Source of the DNA: Fulvivirga ulvae
GTDB lineage: Bacteria; Bacteroidota; Bacteroidia; Cytophagales; Cyclobacteriaceae
Assembly: GCF_021389975.1 (NCBI RefSeq)
Contig: NZ_CP089981.1
Coordinates: forward strand, 4,303,501-4,367,500
Direction: 5' to 3'
Length of the DNA stretch: 64,000 bases
Made by a program: the position numbers and the translations under genes. The notes under the pieces were generated by a model. The model was not told the DNA's origin and did not search any database. It saw nothing but the letters and a program-made list of their open reading frames with translations. The first letter of the stretch is position 1; each line of letters opens with the position of its first letter. Shown piece by piece: positions 8,614 through 16,256 of this stretch.

Positions 8614-9297
8614 ATGATAAATTTGCATGTTAAATATACGCTTGTGAGCCGGTTCCAACAAATACTCTTTTTATCCCTCCTTAGTACATTAATGCTCAAC
8701 GTCAGTGCAGTGATGGCTCAGTATGATGAAGCAGGGGCCACCAGCCGGATGTTTTATTATAGCGGACATTTAGGGAGCAGCGAAAAAGTAGAATTTAACC
8801 TGCAGATCAACGGCCCTACAGTTTCAGGTTCATATATTATAGAGCGAACAGGTGGTTTGTTCACATTTAGTGGGAGAATGGCGTCTGATAAAAGTGGTAT
8901 CGGGCTTATTATTTTTGACGAAGAAAATCAGTTTATAGCAACTATTGAAGCGAAGCTTATCTCCGAGGATAATAATTTCGCCAAAGAGATCAAGGGCAGG
9001 TGGAAGTCTTCTGATGGGAAAAGGCAGGTTAACCTGAACTTAAAGAAAGTTGCTGAACTGGCCAGCCTCGATGCACACGATGTATCAGAATCATATGGAT
9101 TCTCTTCCCAGAAAGACCTGAGCCAGCTTATAGCAGGATTCGAACCCCTTGATGAATATCCTGAGGCGTTGGCTGAAGATGTAAGTATCGACATATCTCA
9201 ATGCAATTCATCCGTAAGCGGAGTATCAGCCGGTAGAAAATGCTTTCTGAAAGAAATAATTAACACGCCTGAAATCCGGATGCTGGGTAGAGATTGA
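8614..9297 (+). CDS. Secreted protein of unknown function
   Basis: The chosen ATG (8614) gives a signal peptide with a hydrophobic run at residues 17-33 ending AVMAQ. An earlier in-frame start at 8551 would add 21 residues with no signal character. The mature part begins with a 'MFYYSGHLGSSEKVEFNLQINGPTVSGSYII' type beta segment, typical of small periplasmic proteins that measure glycan or salt-like ligands, but no named domain is recognised. The C-terminal third is Ser/Asp-rich with two cysteines (about residues 202 and 214) that could form a disulfide. No partner gene is obvious. Confidence 0.65.
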   Translation: MINLHVKYTLVSRFQQILFLSLLSTLMLNVSAVMAQYDEAGATSRMFYYSGHLGSSEKVEFNLQINGPTVSGSYIIERTGGLFTFSGRMASDKSGIGLIIFDEENQFIATIEAKLISEDNNFAKEIKGRWKSSDGKRQVNLNLKKVAELASLDAHDVSESYGFSSQKDLSQLIAGFEPLDEYPEALAEDVSIDISQCNSSVSGVSAGRKCFLKEIINTPEIRMLGRD

Positions 9298-9419
9298 TCT
9301 ACGGCTTTGGGTAAAAGTATACTGATATTTCCGGTCAATTCTTTATTGTTCCCCCGGACTAGTACTAAAAATATCAAACTTTCTGTTTATTTAAAGTGCC
9401 TGATTTATGTCAGCGCAAA

Positions 9420-9443
9420 TTTTAAATGTTTGAACATTTAAAA
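9420..9443. promoter_or_regulatory. Perfect 24-bp palindrome upstream of a small membrane-protein gene
   Basis: Two 11-bp arms (TTTTAAATGTT and AACATTTAAAA) flank a TG centre. It lies about 80 bp before the ATG at 9526. It could be an operator for a dimeric regulator or, less likely, an AT-rich hairpin terminator for the gene ending at 9297, since it lies 120 bp beyond that stop. Confidence 0.45.
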
Positions 9444-9525
9444 AATTTATAAAAAAAAGTCAGATTTTTTGTAACAAATTTGCAACTTGTGCAGTCTAAT
9501 CATTAAAAGCAACCCAAACCGAATC

Positions 9526-9768
9526 ATGCTCAACCGACATCTCGATAAATTCTTATTGATGACTATGTTATCAGCAGTATTGCTATCCGGCCTTTGTTGG
9601 GGAAAAATACTTTTCGGGCACAGTGGCAATGAGCCTATACTTGTAGAAAGTGCGGTGTCTGAGGAAGTACGTACCGTTAAGCAGATCAGAAGCAATGCCA
9701 CTATGCTATCCGGTGCATTGGTCGTACTTTCCCGTTTTGTTCATATTGCCACCAATGAAGAAGATTAG
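9526..9768 (+). CDS. Small membrane-anchored protein of unknown function
   Basis: This is an 80-aa protein with one hydrophobic segment (about residues 9-28) and a short C-terminal region. The ATG at 9526 is preferred over an upstream TTG at 9487. It shows no similarity I can name. Its stop is embedded in an inverted repeat shared with the convergent MFS gene. Confidence 0.5.
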   Translation: MLNRHLDKFLLMTMLSAVLLSGLCWGKILFGHSGNEPILVESAVSEEVRTVKQIRSNATMLSGALVVLSRFVHIATNEED

Positions 9769-9801
9769 CTAATTCCCGGTGTATTCTGTGCGAATTGGCT
9801 A
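9766..9801. terminator. Bidirectional hairpin spanning two convergent stop codons
   Basis: TAGCTAATTC (9766-9775) pairs with GAATTGGCTA (9792-9801), with one G-U type wobble, around a 16-nt loop. The left arm contains the stop of the small plus-strand gene and the right arm contains the stop of the MFS gene. Confidence 0.5.
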
Positions 9802-11019
9802 AGCACCTTTTTCCACCTTTAAGGTTCGGGCGATCAAAATGGCTACGACACTGAAAACCAAGGCAAAATATCCTACATATTCATAATTAAGTAGTGCTTT
9901 GGCGTCTGGTGTGACCGTTGAGGGCATTTCTGTAATTATAAAACCACCTATTAAAGCCGCCAGGCCTGATGATATTTGTTGTACTGACGATCTTATGGAC
10001 ATAAAACTTCCCCTGTTTTCAGGTTTAATTACAGAAGTTACCATGGTAGTCGAAGGGACAATTCTTCCGTTAGCCAGAATAAAAAATAAACCAGTAAAGA
10101 TAAGGGCTTCCCAAAGCGGTACGGGAGGCAGGTGAGTAATGATTAGGATTGGAGCCATAACCAATACACCAAAAACAGTGAATACCTTCAGCCTTCCGTA
10201 TTTGTCTGCCAGTTTACCCACCATTGGAGATGAAAAGATAGTTAAACCGCCCCCGACCAAGTAAATATATGTCAGTTGCTCTTCCGAAAAACCGACATTA
10301 CCAACCATATAGGGGGCGATAAACGGGATAATTGTAAAGTGCCCTAGCATAAGCATTGAAGTGAAGAGCAGGCCCATCAACGGATTTCTTCTGCCAAATA
10401 TTACTTTGATAATGGATACTATGCTTTCTCTTACAGAGACATTGCTTTGTGTGGTTATATGTTTACGCATGGAAGGTACATAGATGAATACCAGAGTACA
10501 GATAATGACACCCAACAGGCCAAGCAACAGAAACGGAGCATGCCAGCTGTAGATAGTAGCGAGGTACAGGCCGAAGGGTACCCCGAAAACTGAAGCGGCA
10601 GAAAATGAGGCCATTACAAAACCTATGCCGGCCGCCCTTCTTTCGAGCGGTATGGCGTCGCTTACTATTGACAGCACCAAAGCTCCTAAAACACCCCCAA
10701 AGGCACCCGCGATACATCGGGTGAGGAGTAGTACTTCGTAAGTGGGTGCAAAAGCACAAGCCAGTGTGCCTAATGTGAAACCTATATATACAAATATGAG
10801 ACTCGTTTTTCGGTCGTATCGATCTATTAAAAATGCAGCAAAAAAACCTGAAGCCCCGGCAGAAAATGAATAAGAGGATACCAACAGGCTAAATTGCTGG
10901 GGAGATATATCGAACAACCGCATGAGCTGTGGGCCCAGTGGCATCATGATCATAAAATCCATGATATGGGTAAATAAAGCTGCAGCTAGTATGAAGAGGA
11001 GGAGTCGTTCTTTTGTCAT
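9799..11019 (-). CDS. Major facilitator superfamily transporter
   Basis: The 406-aa protein has about twelve hydrophobic helices. The MFS motif A equivalent is visible between helices 2 and 3 (FLIDRYDRKTSL, about 64-75) and its repeat in the second half is GKLADKYGRLKVF (about 267-279). A drug/sugar efflux type (AraJ-like) is likeliest from the general pattern, but the substrate cannot be read from sequence. It is transcribed alone; its promoter would lie in the long gap to its right. Confidence 0.88.
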   Translation of the reverse strand: MTKERLLLFILAAALFTHIMDFMIMMPLGPQLMRLFDISPQQFSLLVSSYSFSAGASGFFAAFLIDRYDRKTSLIFVYIGFTLGTLACAFAPTYEVLLLTRCIAGAFGGVLGALVLSIVSDAIPLERRAAGIGFVMASFSAASVFGVPFGLYLATIYSWHAPFLLLGLLGVIICTLVFIYVPSMRKHITTQSNVSVRESIVSIIKVIFGRRNPLMGLLFTSMLMLGHFTIIPFIAPYMVGNVGFSEEQLTYIYLVGGGLTIFSSPMVGKLADKYGRLKVFTVFGVLVMAPILIITHLPPVPLWEALIFTGLFFILANGRIVPSTTMVTSVIKPENRGSFMSIRSSVQQISSGLAALIGGFIITEMPSTVTPDAKALLNYEYVGYFALVFSVVAILIARTLKVEKGA

Positions 11020-11271
11020 CAGGAAAGTTGCGAAGATATAGAATAATGTTTGAACAATGAAAAATGTCCGAATTACCTCTTATTAAAACTTAGGTTGTAT
11101 TATGAGACTGGGTACGCTGTATGTTCGTTTCCATTACAAAGCTTACGCTTAATAGTGGTTTTAGTTGTTGTTTTTTTCGTGTGGTATCTGTAGGGATGCT
11201 TTTGGGTATATTTTAATCACTTTGATGTTCTCTGATTTGATAATCAGGCGCTTAAATGTGAGGAAGTCAAA

Positions 11272-11297
11272 AATGATGTGTCGGTCAACACATCATT
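11272..11297. promoter_or_regulatory. Perfect 10-bp-arm hairpin
   Basis: AATGATGTGT (11272-11281) and ACACATCATT (11288-11297) flank the loop CGGTCA. Read on the minus strand the stem is followed by TTTTGAC, so it looks like a weak intrinsic terminator for a leftward transcript. No minus-strand gene lies to its right, so a small RNA or a 5' leader structure for the receiver gene are alternatives. Confidence 0.4.
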
Positions 11298-11404
11298 AAG
11301 GAAAAACTGTAAAATAAAGAGGCAAATTGAGGGGACTAAAAACCGGAAAAGATTTGAAAAAACAAGGAGATAATTTTATATTATAAAAGTCATTGTTGTT
11401 TATA

Positions 11405-11431
11405 AATGATATGGTATCATTGGCAATGATA
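11405..11431. promoter_or_regulatory. Three alternating copies of a 7-mer (AATGATA / TATCATT / AATGATA)
   Basis: AATGATA (11405-11411), its complement TATCATT (11415-11421) and AATGATA again (11425-11431) are separated by 3-nt spacers TGG and GGC. The middle arm can pair with either neighbour. The array ends 53 bp before the receiver start, so it may be an operator array or an alternative-pairing RNA leader. Confidence 0.4.
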
Positions 11432-11484
11432 AGGTAGTAGGTTCGTCTACTGGATTAACGAAAACTGGTCTTTAAATTTTTTAT

Positions 11485-11877
11485 ATGGACAATACAAAAC
11501 CACTGATTTTGTTGGTTGAGGATGATGATATAGATGCATTTATAGTTAACACCATGCTTCCAAAATTTTGCGAACAGTGTGACATAAAGCGAGTTAAAAA
11601 TGGAGCCGAGGCAACTGAGTATTTTAAAAATGCTGAGAATAAACGTCCGTCGGTAGTTTTGCTCGACCTTATAATGCCGTTTATGAATGGCAAGGAGTTC
11701 TTGTCGGAAATGGAAAAGGAAGGTATATTAAACCAGTTATCTGTTGTGGTACTGAGCTCATCCAGTAGTTCTTATGACCGGCAGGAGTGCGCTGATCTTG
11801 GTGTTGCCAAATACTTTGTGAAGCCTCTGACCCCGGATATTTCCCGGGAAATTCTACAGATGGCATCAGTGGCCTGA
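11485..11877 (+). CDS. Single-domain response regulator (receiver only)
   Basis: The protein is one receiver domain (130 aa). The acidic pocket is LLVEDDD, phosphoacceptor Asp61 is in VVLLDLIMP, and the switch serines and Lys are in VVVLSSSSSSYDRQE and KYFVKPL. The internal 'NTMLPKF' and 'KNGAEATEYF' segments fit the Rcp1-like single receivers that pair with PAS/phytochrome-type kinases. No kinase gene is adjacent. It lies upstream of the usp operon, with a palindrome and sigma-54 promoter between them. Confidence 0.9.
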   Translation: MDNTKPLILLVEDDDIDAFIVNTMLPKFCEQCDIKRVKNGAEATEYFKNAENKRPSVVLLDLIMPFMNGKEFLSEMEKEGILNQLSVVVLSSSSSSYDRQECADLGVAKYFVKPLTPDISREILQMASVA

Positions 11878-11916
11878 AGGATCCGGGATAAAAAACCGAC
11901 TTTTTTTCTTCATCAA

Positions 11917-11934
11917 TGTGGAAATTTTTCCACG
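11917..11934. promoter_or_regulatory. Candidate NtrC-type enhancer palindrome (usp copy)
   Basis: TGTGGAAATTTTTCCACG contains 7-bp inverted arms GTGGAAA/TTTCCAC around TT. It resembles the palindromes at 23931 and 26151. Its centre is about 78 bp upstream of the GG of the sigma-54 promoter at 12002, a normal enhancer distance. Confidence 0.55.
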
Positions 11935-12001
11935 CATTGAGCTATTGCTCAAAGCCTTATGTGGCCTGCTAGTTCCTTAATTTGTGCGGTATAAAGAGTT
12001 A

Positions 12002-12017
12002 TGGCGCCTGTATTGCT
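12002..12017 (+). promoter_or_regulatory. Sigma-54 (-24/-12) promoter of the usp operon
   Basis: TGGCGCCTGTATTGCT matches the sigma-54 consensus TGGCAC-N5-TTGCW with one mismatch. GG (12003-12004) and GC (12015-12016) are exactly 10 bases apart. Transcription would start near 12028, giving a leader of about 43 nt before the usp ATG at 12071. Confidence 0.75.
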
Positions 12018-12070
12018 TATTGGATCGATTTTTTCTCTTTGAAAGGTGATCAATAAACATACATATAGCT

Positions 12071-12934
12071 ATGAAAAAAATACTTATTCCGTCCGATCTA
12101 TCTGTCATATCTGAGAATGCAATCCGTTTGGCTGTAGATTTGTCACGTGCATTTAACTCCGAAATATACCTGGTTAACTTTACCAAACATCCGCTGGGAG
12201 AGTCTTTTACCGCTACCGGTGAAATAGACAAGAAGTATGCGGATGAAGAAAACGTATATACCATCAGCCTGGTGCAAAAGTACCATAAGCAACTAGGCCA
12301 GTTGGCCGCTAAATATAGTACTGCTACCAGCCCTGTGCACTACCAGGTATATGATGCAAACTTAAAGAAGGGGGTAACCAGTTTTATAAAGGAAAACGAC
12401 ATAGACCTGGTCATAATGGGTACCAGTGGTGAAGAGTCAGTCGATGAATTTTTTTCTGGCAATCATACAGAGCAGGTTATTGAAGTGGCTACCTGTCCGG
12501 TGATATCGGTAAGGGAGAATTATAGGCAGGGGGATTTTTCTAAGATAGTGCTGGGGCTGAGTACGGAAAGAGACAAAAAAGACAATTTTCTCAAGGCTGC
12601 TAATTTTCTCAATGACTTTGCTGTAGGGTTGAACGCCGGCATTGAGATTGTCAATGTTGTAGATCCCGATAAAAATAATAAAGCTGAAAGGGAAAAGGAG
12701 CTGCGCGAATTTGCCATGAAATTCGGTTTAAAGAATCATGCAGTAAATCTGGTGACGAATTCTGATAAAGAAAAAGGCCTGATCAGCTTTGCCAGAAATA
12801 GAAATGCCGGATTTTTAGCAGTTTTTACGCATGCTGAAGATGGCTTTTTCAGGATATTCCGAAACAGTTTGTCTGAGGATTTGAGTATGAACTCTGAAAT
12901 TCCTGTACTTACTATCAATTTGCATAATATTTAG
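12071..12934 (+). CDS. Tandem-domain universal stress protein
   Basis: Two Usp folds are joined in one 287-aa chain (about 1-140 and 150-287). The first opens KKILIPSDLSVISENAIRLAVDLS and ends with the nucleotide-binding-type pattern MGTSGEESVDEFFSGNHTEQV followed by ATCPVISV. The second is more degenerate (ISFARNRNAGFLAVFTHAEDG ... SEIPVLTINL). Usp proteins support survival under energy or envelope stress, often by binding ATP or partner proteins. It heads a tight operon (33 bp or less to the AI-2E gene, then overlapping genes) and has a sigma-54 promoter with an upstream palindrome. Confidence 0.9.
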   Translation: MKKILIPSDLSVISENAIRLAVDLSRAFNSEIYLVNFTKHPLGESFTATGEIDKKYADEENVYTISLVQKYHKQLGQLAAKYSTATSPVHYQVYDANLKKGVTSFIKENDIDLVIMGTSGEESVDEFFSGNHTEQVIEVATCPVISVRENYRQGDFSKIVLGLSTERDKKDNFLKAANFLNDFAVGLNAGIEIVNVVDPDKNNKAEREKELREFAMKFGLKNHAVNLVTNSDKEKGLISFARNRNAGFLAVFTHAEDGFFRIFRNSLSEDLSMNSEIPVLTINLHNI

Positions 12935-12967
12935 ACCTGCGTGAAGACCTCTGATGTCGACTCCAGG

Positions 12968-14068
12968 ATGAGCTTTTCGATAAGGCAACTTTTCTTTGCC
13001 TTATCTTCTGTTTTAGGCATTATTGCACTGCTACACCTGGGAAGAACCGCAATCGTACCATTAGCCTTTGCGCTTTTGATATCGTTTATTCTTTATCCCA
13101 TATGCTCGTATCTCGAAAAACTGGGAACAGGCAGAATGTGGGCTATTGTATGGACTATTCTGGGGGTGGTGCTACTCATTTTTGGTATTGCATTCCTTTT
13201 CTCCACCCAGATAATTAACATCGTCAGGGAGTTTGATGATTTTAAAGAAAAACTCAATGACGTGGTGGCAGGTGTTACCAATTTCCTTAATAATAAGATT
13301 TCTCTGATACCTGAACTGAATGAAGAGAGTCTCAGGGAGATGAGCCAGCGCTGGTTTTCAGATAAGTCCGGAGGCCTCGTTACGAATACTCTCAACAATA
13401 CTGCCCTATTTCTTACAGGAATTACTTTAACCATTATTTACACCTTCCTTTTATTGCTATATAGGCGAGGTTTGAAAAAGGCTTTTGTCAACTTTGCTGC
13501 TGAGGATAAGCGTGAGCAGTATGCCAGTATGATTGACAATATGCAACGGGTAGGGCAGAAGTACTTAACAGGCATGTTTATCCTTATTATGGTACTGGGC
13601 GTACTTAATAGTTGCGGGCTATTGCTCATAGGTATTGATTATGCCTTTTTCTTTGGGTTTTTGGCCGCCTTTCTGGCCATAGTTCCTTATGTAGGGACTA
13701 CATTGGGAGGTGCAATTCCGGCACTGTATGCTTTTATGAATTATGAATCATACTGGTACCCTGCAGGCGTTATTCTCATGTTTTGGTTTATACAGGTTTT
13801 GGAGGGCAATTTCCTAAATCCTAAAATAGTAGGTGGCAACCTTAATCTCAACGCACTGGTGGCCATCATGGCATTGATCAGTGGCGGACTGGTCTGGGGC
13901 ATACCCGGGATGATTTTGTTTTTACCATATATGGCCATTTTCAAAGTGGCCTGTGAGCATTATAAAGAGTTGAGCCCTATAAGCTATGTGCTCAAAGACG
14001 ATTTGTATAAAAAACACGATAAGGAAACGGCAGTGGAGAGAAAAATTAAGAAAATATTTAAGAAATGA
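12968..14068 (+). CDS. AI-2E family transporter/permease
   Basis: The protein (366 aa from the ATG at 12968; a GTG at 12941 would add nine residues) has about eight hydrophobic helices, with the large soluble loop between helices 3 and 4 typical of the family. Diagnostic late segments are 'FGFLAAFLAIVPYVGTTLGGAIPA' and 'LEGNFLNPKIVGGNLNLNALVAIMALISGG'. Some members export autoinducer-2, others are Na+/H+ antiporters, so the substrate is not assigned. It is the second gene of the usp operon and overlaps the YihY gene by 4 bp. Confidence 0.88.
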   Translation: MSFSIRQLFFALSSVLGIIALLHLGRTAIVPLAFALLISFILYPICSYLEKLGTGRMWAIVWTILGVVLLIFGIAFLFSTQIINIVREFDDFKEKLNDVVAGVTNFLNNKISLIPELNEESLREMSQRWFSDKSGGLVTNTLNNTALFLTGITLTIIYTFLLLLYRRGLKKAFVNFAAEDKREQYASMIDNMQRVGQKYLTGMFILIMVLGVLNSCGLLLIGIDYAFFFGFLAAFLAIVPYVGTTLGGAIPALYAFMNYESYWYPAGVILMFWFIQVLEGNFLNPKIVGGNLNLNALVAIMALISGGLVWGIPGMILFLPYMAIFKVACEHYKELSPISYVLKDDLYKKHDKETAVERKIKKIFKK

Positions 14069-14994
14069 ATCTTAAAAAGTCTCTTGGCAAAATTTGGAAA
14101 ATACTGAAGCAAACCGGTGTTGAGTTTTTTAAAGATGACCCGATGGGCTACAGTGCGTCTATAGCTTTCTATACTATATTTTCTATGCCAGCCATACTCA
14201 TTATTACTGTCACTATAGCAGGCTCGGCCTATGAGCAGCAGGCTGTTCAGGGCGGTTTAATGGAGCAGATCGAGGCCTTAATAGGTCCGCAGAGTGCTGA
14301 GGAGGCTAAAAGAATACTCGAAAACGCCAGAAATACTACATCATCAACCCTGGCGAAGATAGTAGGTATTGTGACACTTGTTTTCAGTGCAACAACCGTT
14401 TTTGTGTCTCTGCAAAACGGCTTGAACAAGATATGGGGGATTAGGCCCAAGCCTGAAAGAGGCGTTGTGAAATTTATTATGAACAGGCTACTGTCTTTAG
14501 CTATGGTCATCAGCATTGGCTTTTTACTGTTAGTATCGCTTTTGGTAGATACACTCGTGGTTGTTTTTAGAAATATCCTGTCAGAGTTTTTATCCGGCAT
14601 GACTTATTATTTTGTGGCCGCTTTTAACATTGCGTTTTCATTATTAGTGATCACCCTGGTGTTTGCTATGATCTACAAAGTACTGCCGGATGCACGAATT
14701 AAATGGAGAACGGTATGGGTTGGAGCTTTTGTTACGACGCTATTATTCTCATTAGGCAAGTACTTCATTGGTTTTTATCTCGGCAATAGCTCCGTCGGTA
14801 GTGCTTATGGTGCAGCGGGTTCATTAGTCTTGCTGCTCATATGGGTATATTATTCGTCTGTGCTGGTGCTGTTTGGCGCAGAGTTTACCTATGTCTATTC
14901 CAAAACTTACGGGCATCGTATACGGCCAGATAAGGATGCTGTAATTGTAAAAATACAGGAGGTAGAAGAGGAAGACGGAGTTGTAAATGCATAA
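14065..14994 (+). CDS. YihY/BrkB family inner-membrane protein
   Basis: Six hydrophobic helices are visible in 309 aa. Family hallmarks are the N-terminal 'DDPMGYSASIAFYTIFSMPAILI' segment, 'TVFVSLQNGLNKIWGIRPKP', and the late GSAYGAAGSLVLLLIWVYYSSVLVLFGAEFTYVY. It was once called ribonuclease BN in error; newer work in Escherichia coli links YihY to phospholipid transport to the outer membrane together with AsmA-like proteins. That link is notable here because an AsmA/DUF748-like gene follows 12 bp downstream. The start overlaps the previous stop (ATGA). Confidence 0.9.
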   Translation: MNLKKSLGKIWKILKQTGVEFFKDDPMGYSASIAFYTIFSMPAILIITVTIAGSAYEQQAVQGGLMEQIEALIGPQSAEEAKRILENARNTTSSTLAKIVGIVTLVFSATTVFVSLQNGLNKIWGIRPKPERGVVKFIMNRLLSLAMVISIGFLLLVSLLVDTLVVVFRNILSEFLSGMTYYFVAAFNIAFSLLVITLVFAMIYKVLPDARIKWRTVWVGAFVTTLLFSLGKYFIGFYLGNSSVGSAYGAAGSLVLLLIWVYYSSVLVLFGAEFTYVYSKTYGHRIRPDKDAVIVKIQEVEEEDGVVNA

Positions 14995-15006
14995 TGGAGG
15001 CATATT

Positions 15007-16080
15007 ATGAAAAGATCTTTAAAAATAATTCTCATTGTCTTGGTAGTGCTTATTGGTGTTCGTATTTATCTACCCTTTTGGGTTACTGATTATGTCAACA
15101 AAGTGCTGGACGACGTTCCCGGGTACAGCGGCTCAATAGAGGATGTCGACCTTCACCTTTACCGGGGTGCATACAAGATACATAAGCTAAAAATGGTAAA
15201 AACAGGGGAGGATATCCCCGTACCATTTTTAGATATTAATAGCATAGACCTGTCGGTGCAGTGGAAAGCTTTGTTTGAGGGCAGGTTAGTTGGTGAAGTA
15301 GTATTGCATCGGCCTGTTGTCAATTTTGTGTTGGCTATTTCTGATACAACCAAGGCTGAGCAGGCAGGAGGAGAGGCAGACTGGACGAGGCCGATTAAGG
15401 AATTGATGCCGCTGGAAATAAATAAGTTCAGTACGATAGACGGTAAGCTTACTTATAGAGATTATACCGCCAGCCCGCAGGTCAGCCTCTCGCTGGATAG
15501 CTTGCAGATAGAGGCCGGAAACCTGAAAAACGTTGAGGATGAAAACAACCCGCTACCCTCGCCCATTACAGCACAGGCGGTTTCTCTTGGGGGAGGAAAG
15601 CTAAACTTAAATGCCAATGCAAATTTATTGAAACAGATACCGGATTTTGATTTGAATATGAATTATGAGGGGGTGTATTTGCCGGCACTCAACGACTTTA
15701 CCAAAGCATATGCTAAACTTGATTTTGAGAGAGGAACCTTTAATGTGTATAGCGAAATGGCAGTTGCTGATGGCTTTCTTACAGGGTATATCAAACCGGT
15801 GCTAACCGACATTAAACTGATCGACTTTTCTGAAGATAAAAAGAAACCACTGCAGCTGGTATGGGAGGCCATATCAGGGTTCATTTTAGAAATATTTGAG
15901 AACCAGCCCAAAGATCAGTTTGCAACCAGGGTGCCTATGGAAGGCAATCTTAATCAAGTGAAGAGCGGGATTTGGCCAACTATAGGCAATATCTTCAAAA
16001 ATGCATTTATACAGGCATTCAAGAAAAAAACGGATGATTCCGTCTCATTTGATGACCTGAAGTCTGATGAGAAGGATTGA
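15007..16080 (+). CDS. AsmA/DUF748-like membrane-anchored protein
   Basis: An N-terminal transmembrane helix (about 5-24) is followed by a long periplasmic beta-rich chain. Hallmarks are VTDYVNKVLDDVPGYSGSIEDVDLHLYRGAYKIHKLKM and the 'PFLDINSIDLSVQWKALFEGRLVGEVVLHRPVVNF' repeat. AsmA-like proteins form lipid-carrying bridges between inner and outer membranes; this one is short (357 aa). It closes the usp/AI-2E/YihY operon, and its pairing with YihY suggests an envelope lipid role. Confidence 0.82.
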   Translation: MKRSLKIILIVLVVLIGVRIYLPFWVTDYVNKVLDDVPGYSGSIEDVDLHLYRGAYKIHKLKMVKTGEDIPVPFLDINSIDLSVQWKALFEGRLVGEVVLHRPVVNFVLAISDTTKAEQAGGEADWTRPIKELMPLEINKFSTIDGKLTYRDYTASPQVSLSLDSLQIEAGNLKNVEDENNPLPSPITAQAVSLGGGKLNLNANANLLKQIPDFDLNMNYEGVYLPALNDFTKAYAKLDFERGTFNVYSEMAVADGFLTGYIKPVLTDIKLIDFSEDKKKPLQLVWEAISGFILEIFENQPKDQFATRVPMEGNLNQVKSGIWPTIGNIFKNAFIQAFKKKTDDSVSFDDLKSDEKD

Positions 16081-16256
16081 TACATAGGCAACAGTTGAGG
16101 AATCTTCTCTACAATATTCGCAGGTTCTGAAGTCGACAAAAAATGCATGTCAACGCTGTTTATCCGCGGCATTGGCCATAAGTCGGCCGTTTAGGAAATC
16201 TGATGCTGGTTTTTCATGGTATTTGCAAGCTAAATGAAAAAATATAAAGAACTGAT

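Larger units (their letters stand above)
11020..11484. other. 465-bp divergent intergenic region without a credible gene
   Basis: This AT-rich gap separates the MFS gene (minus) from a receiver gene (plus). Only very short reading frames occur (9 and 15 codons). It holds several inverted repeats: CTGATT-TGAT-AATCAG at 11232-11247, a 10-bp-arm hairpin at 11272-11297, and a triple 7-mer array at 11405-11431. No TAnnTTTG promoter box was seen. Confidence 0.6.

Noticed and set aside
16173..16188. GG-N10-GC near 16174-16187 upstream of the large outer-membrane lipoprotein (TTGGCCATAAGTCGGCC)
   Set aside because: The spacing fits a sigma-54 promoter, but the -12 part is CGGC and the -24 part is TTGGCC. 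It is better read as a GGCC palindrome, and no GTGGAAT-type site lies upstream.
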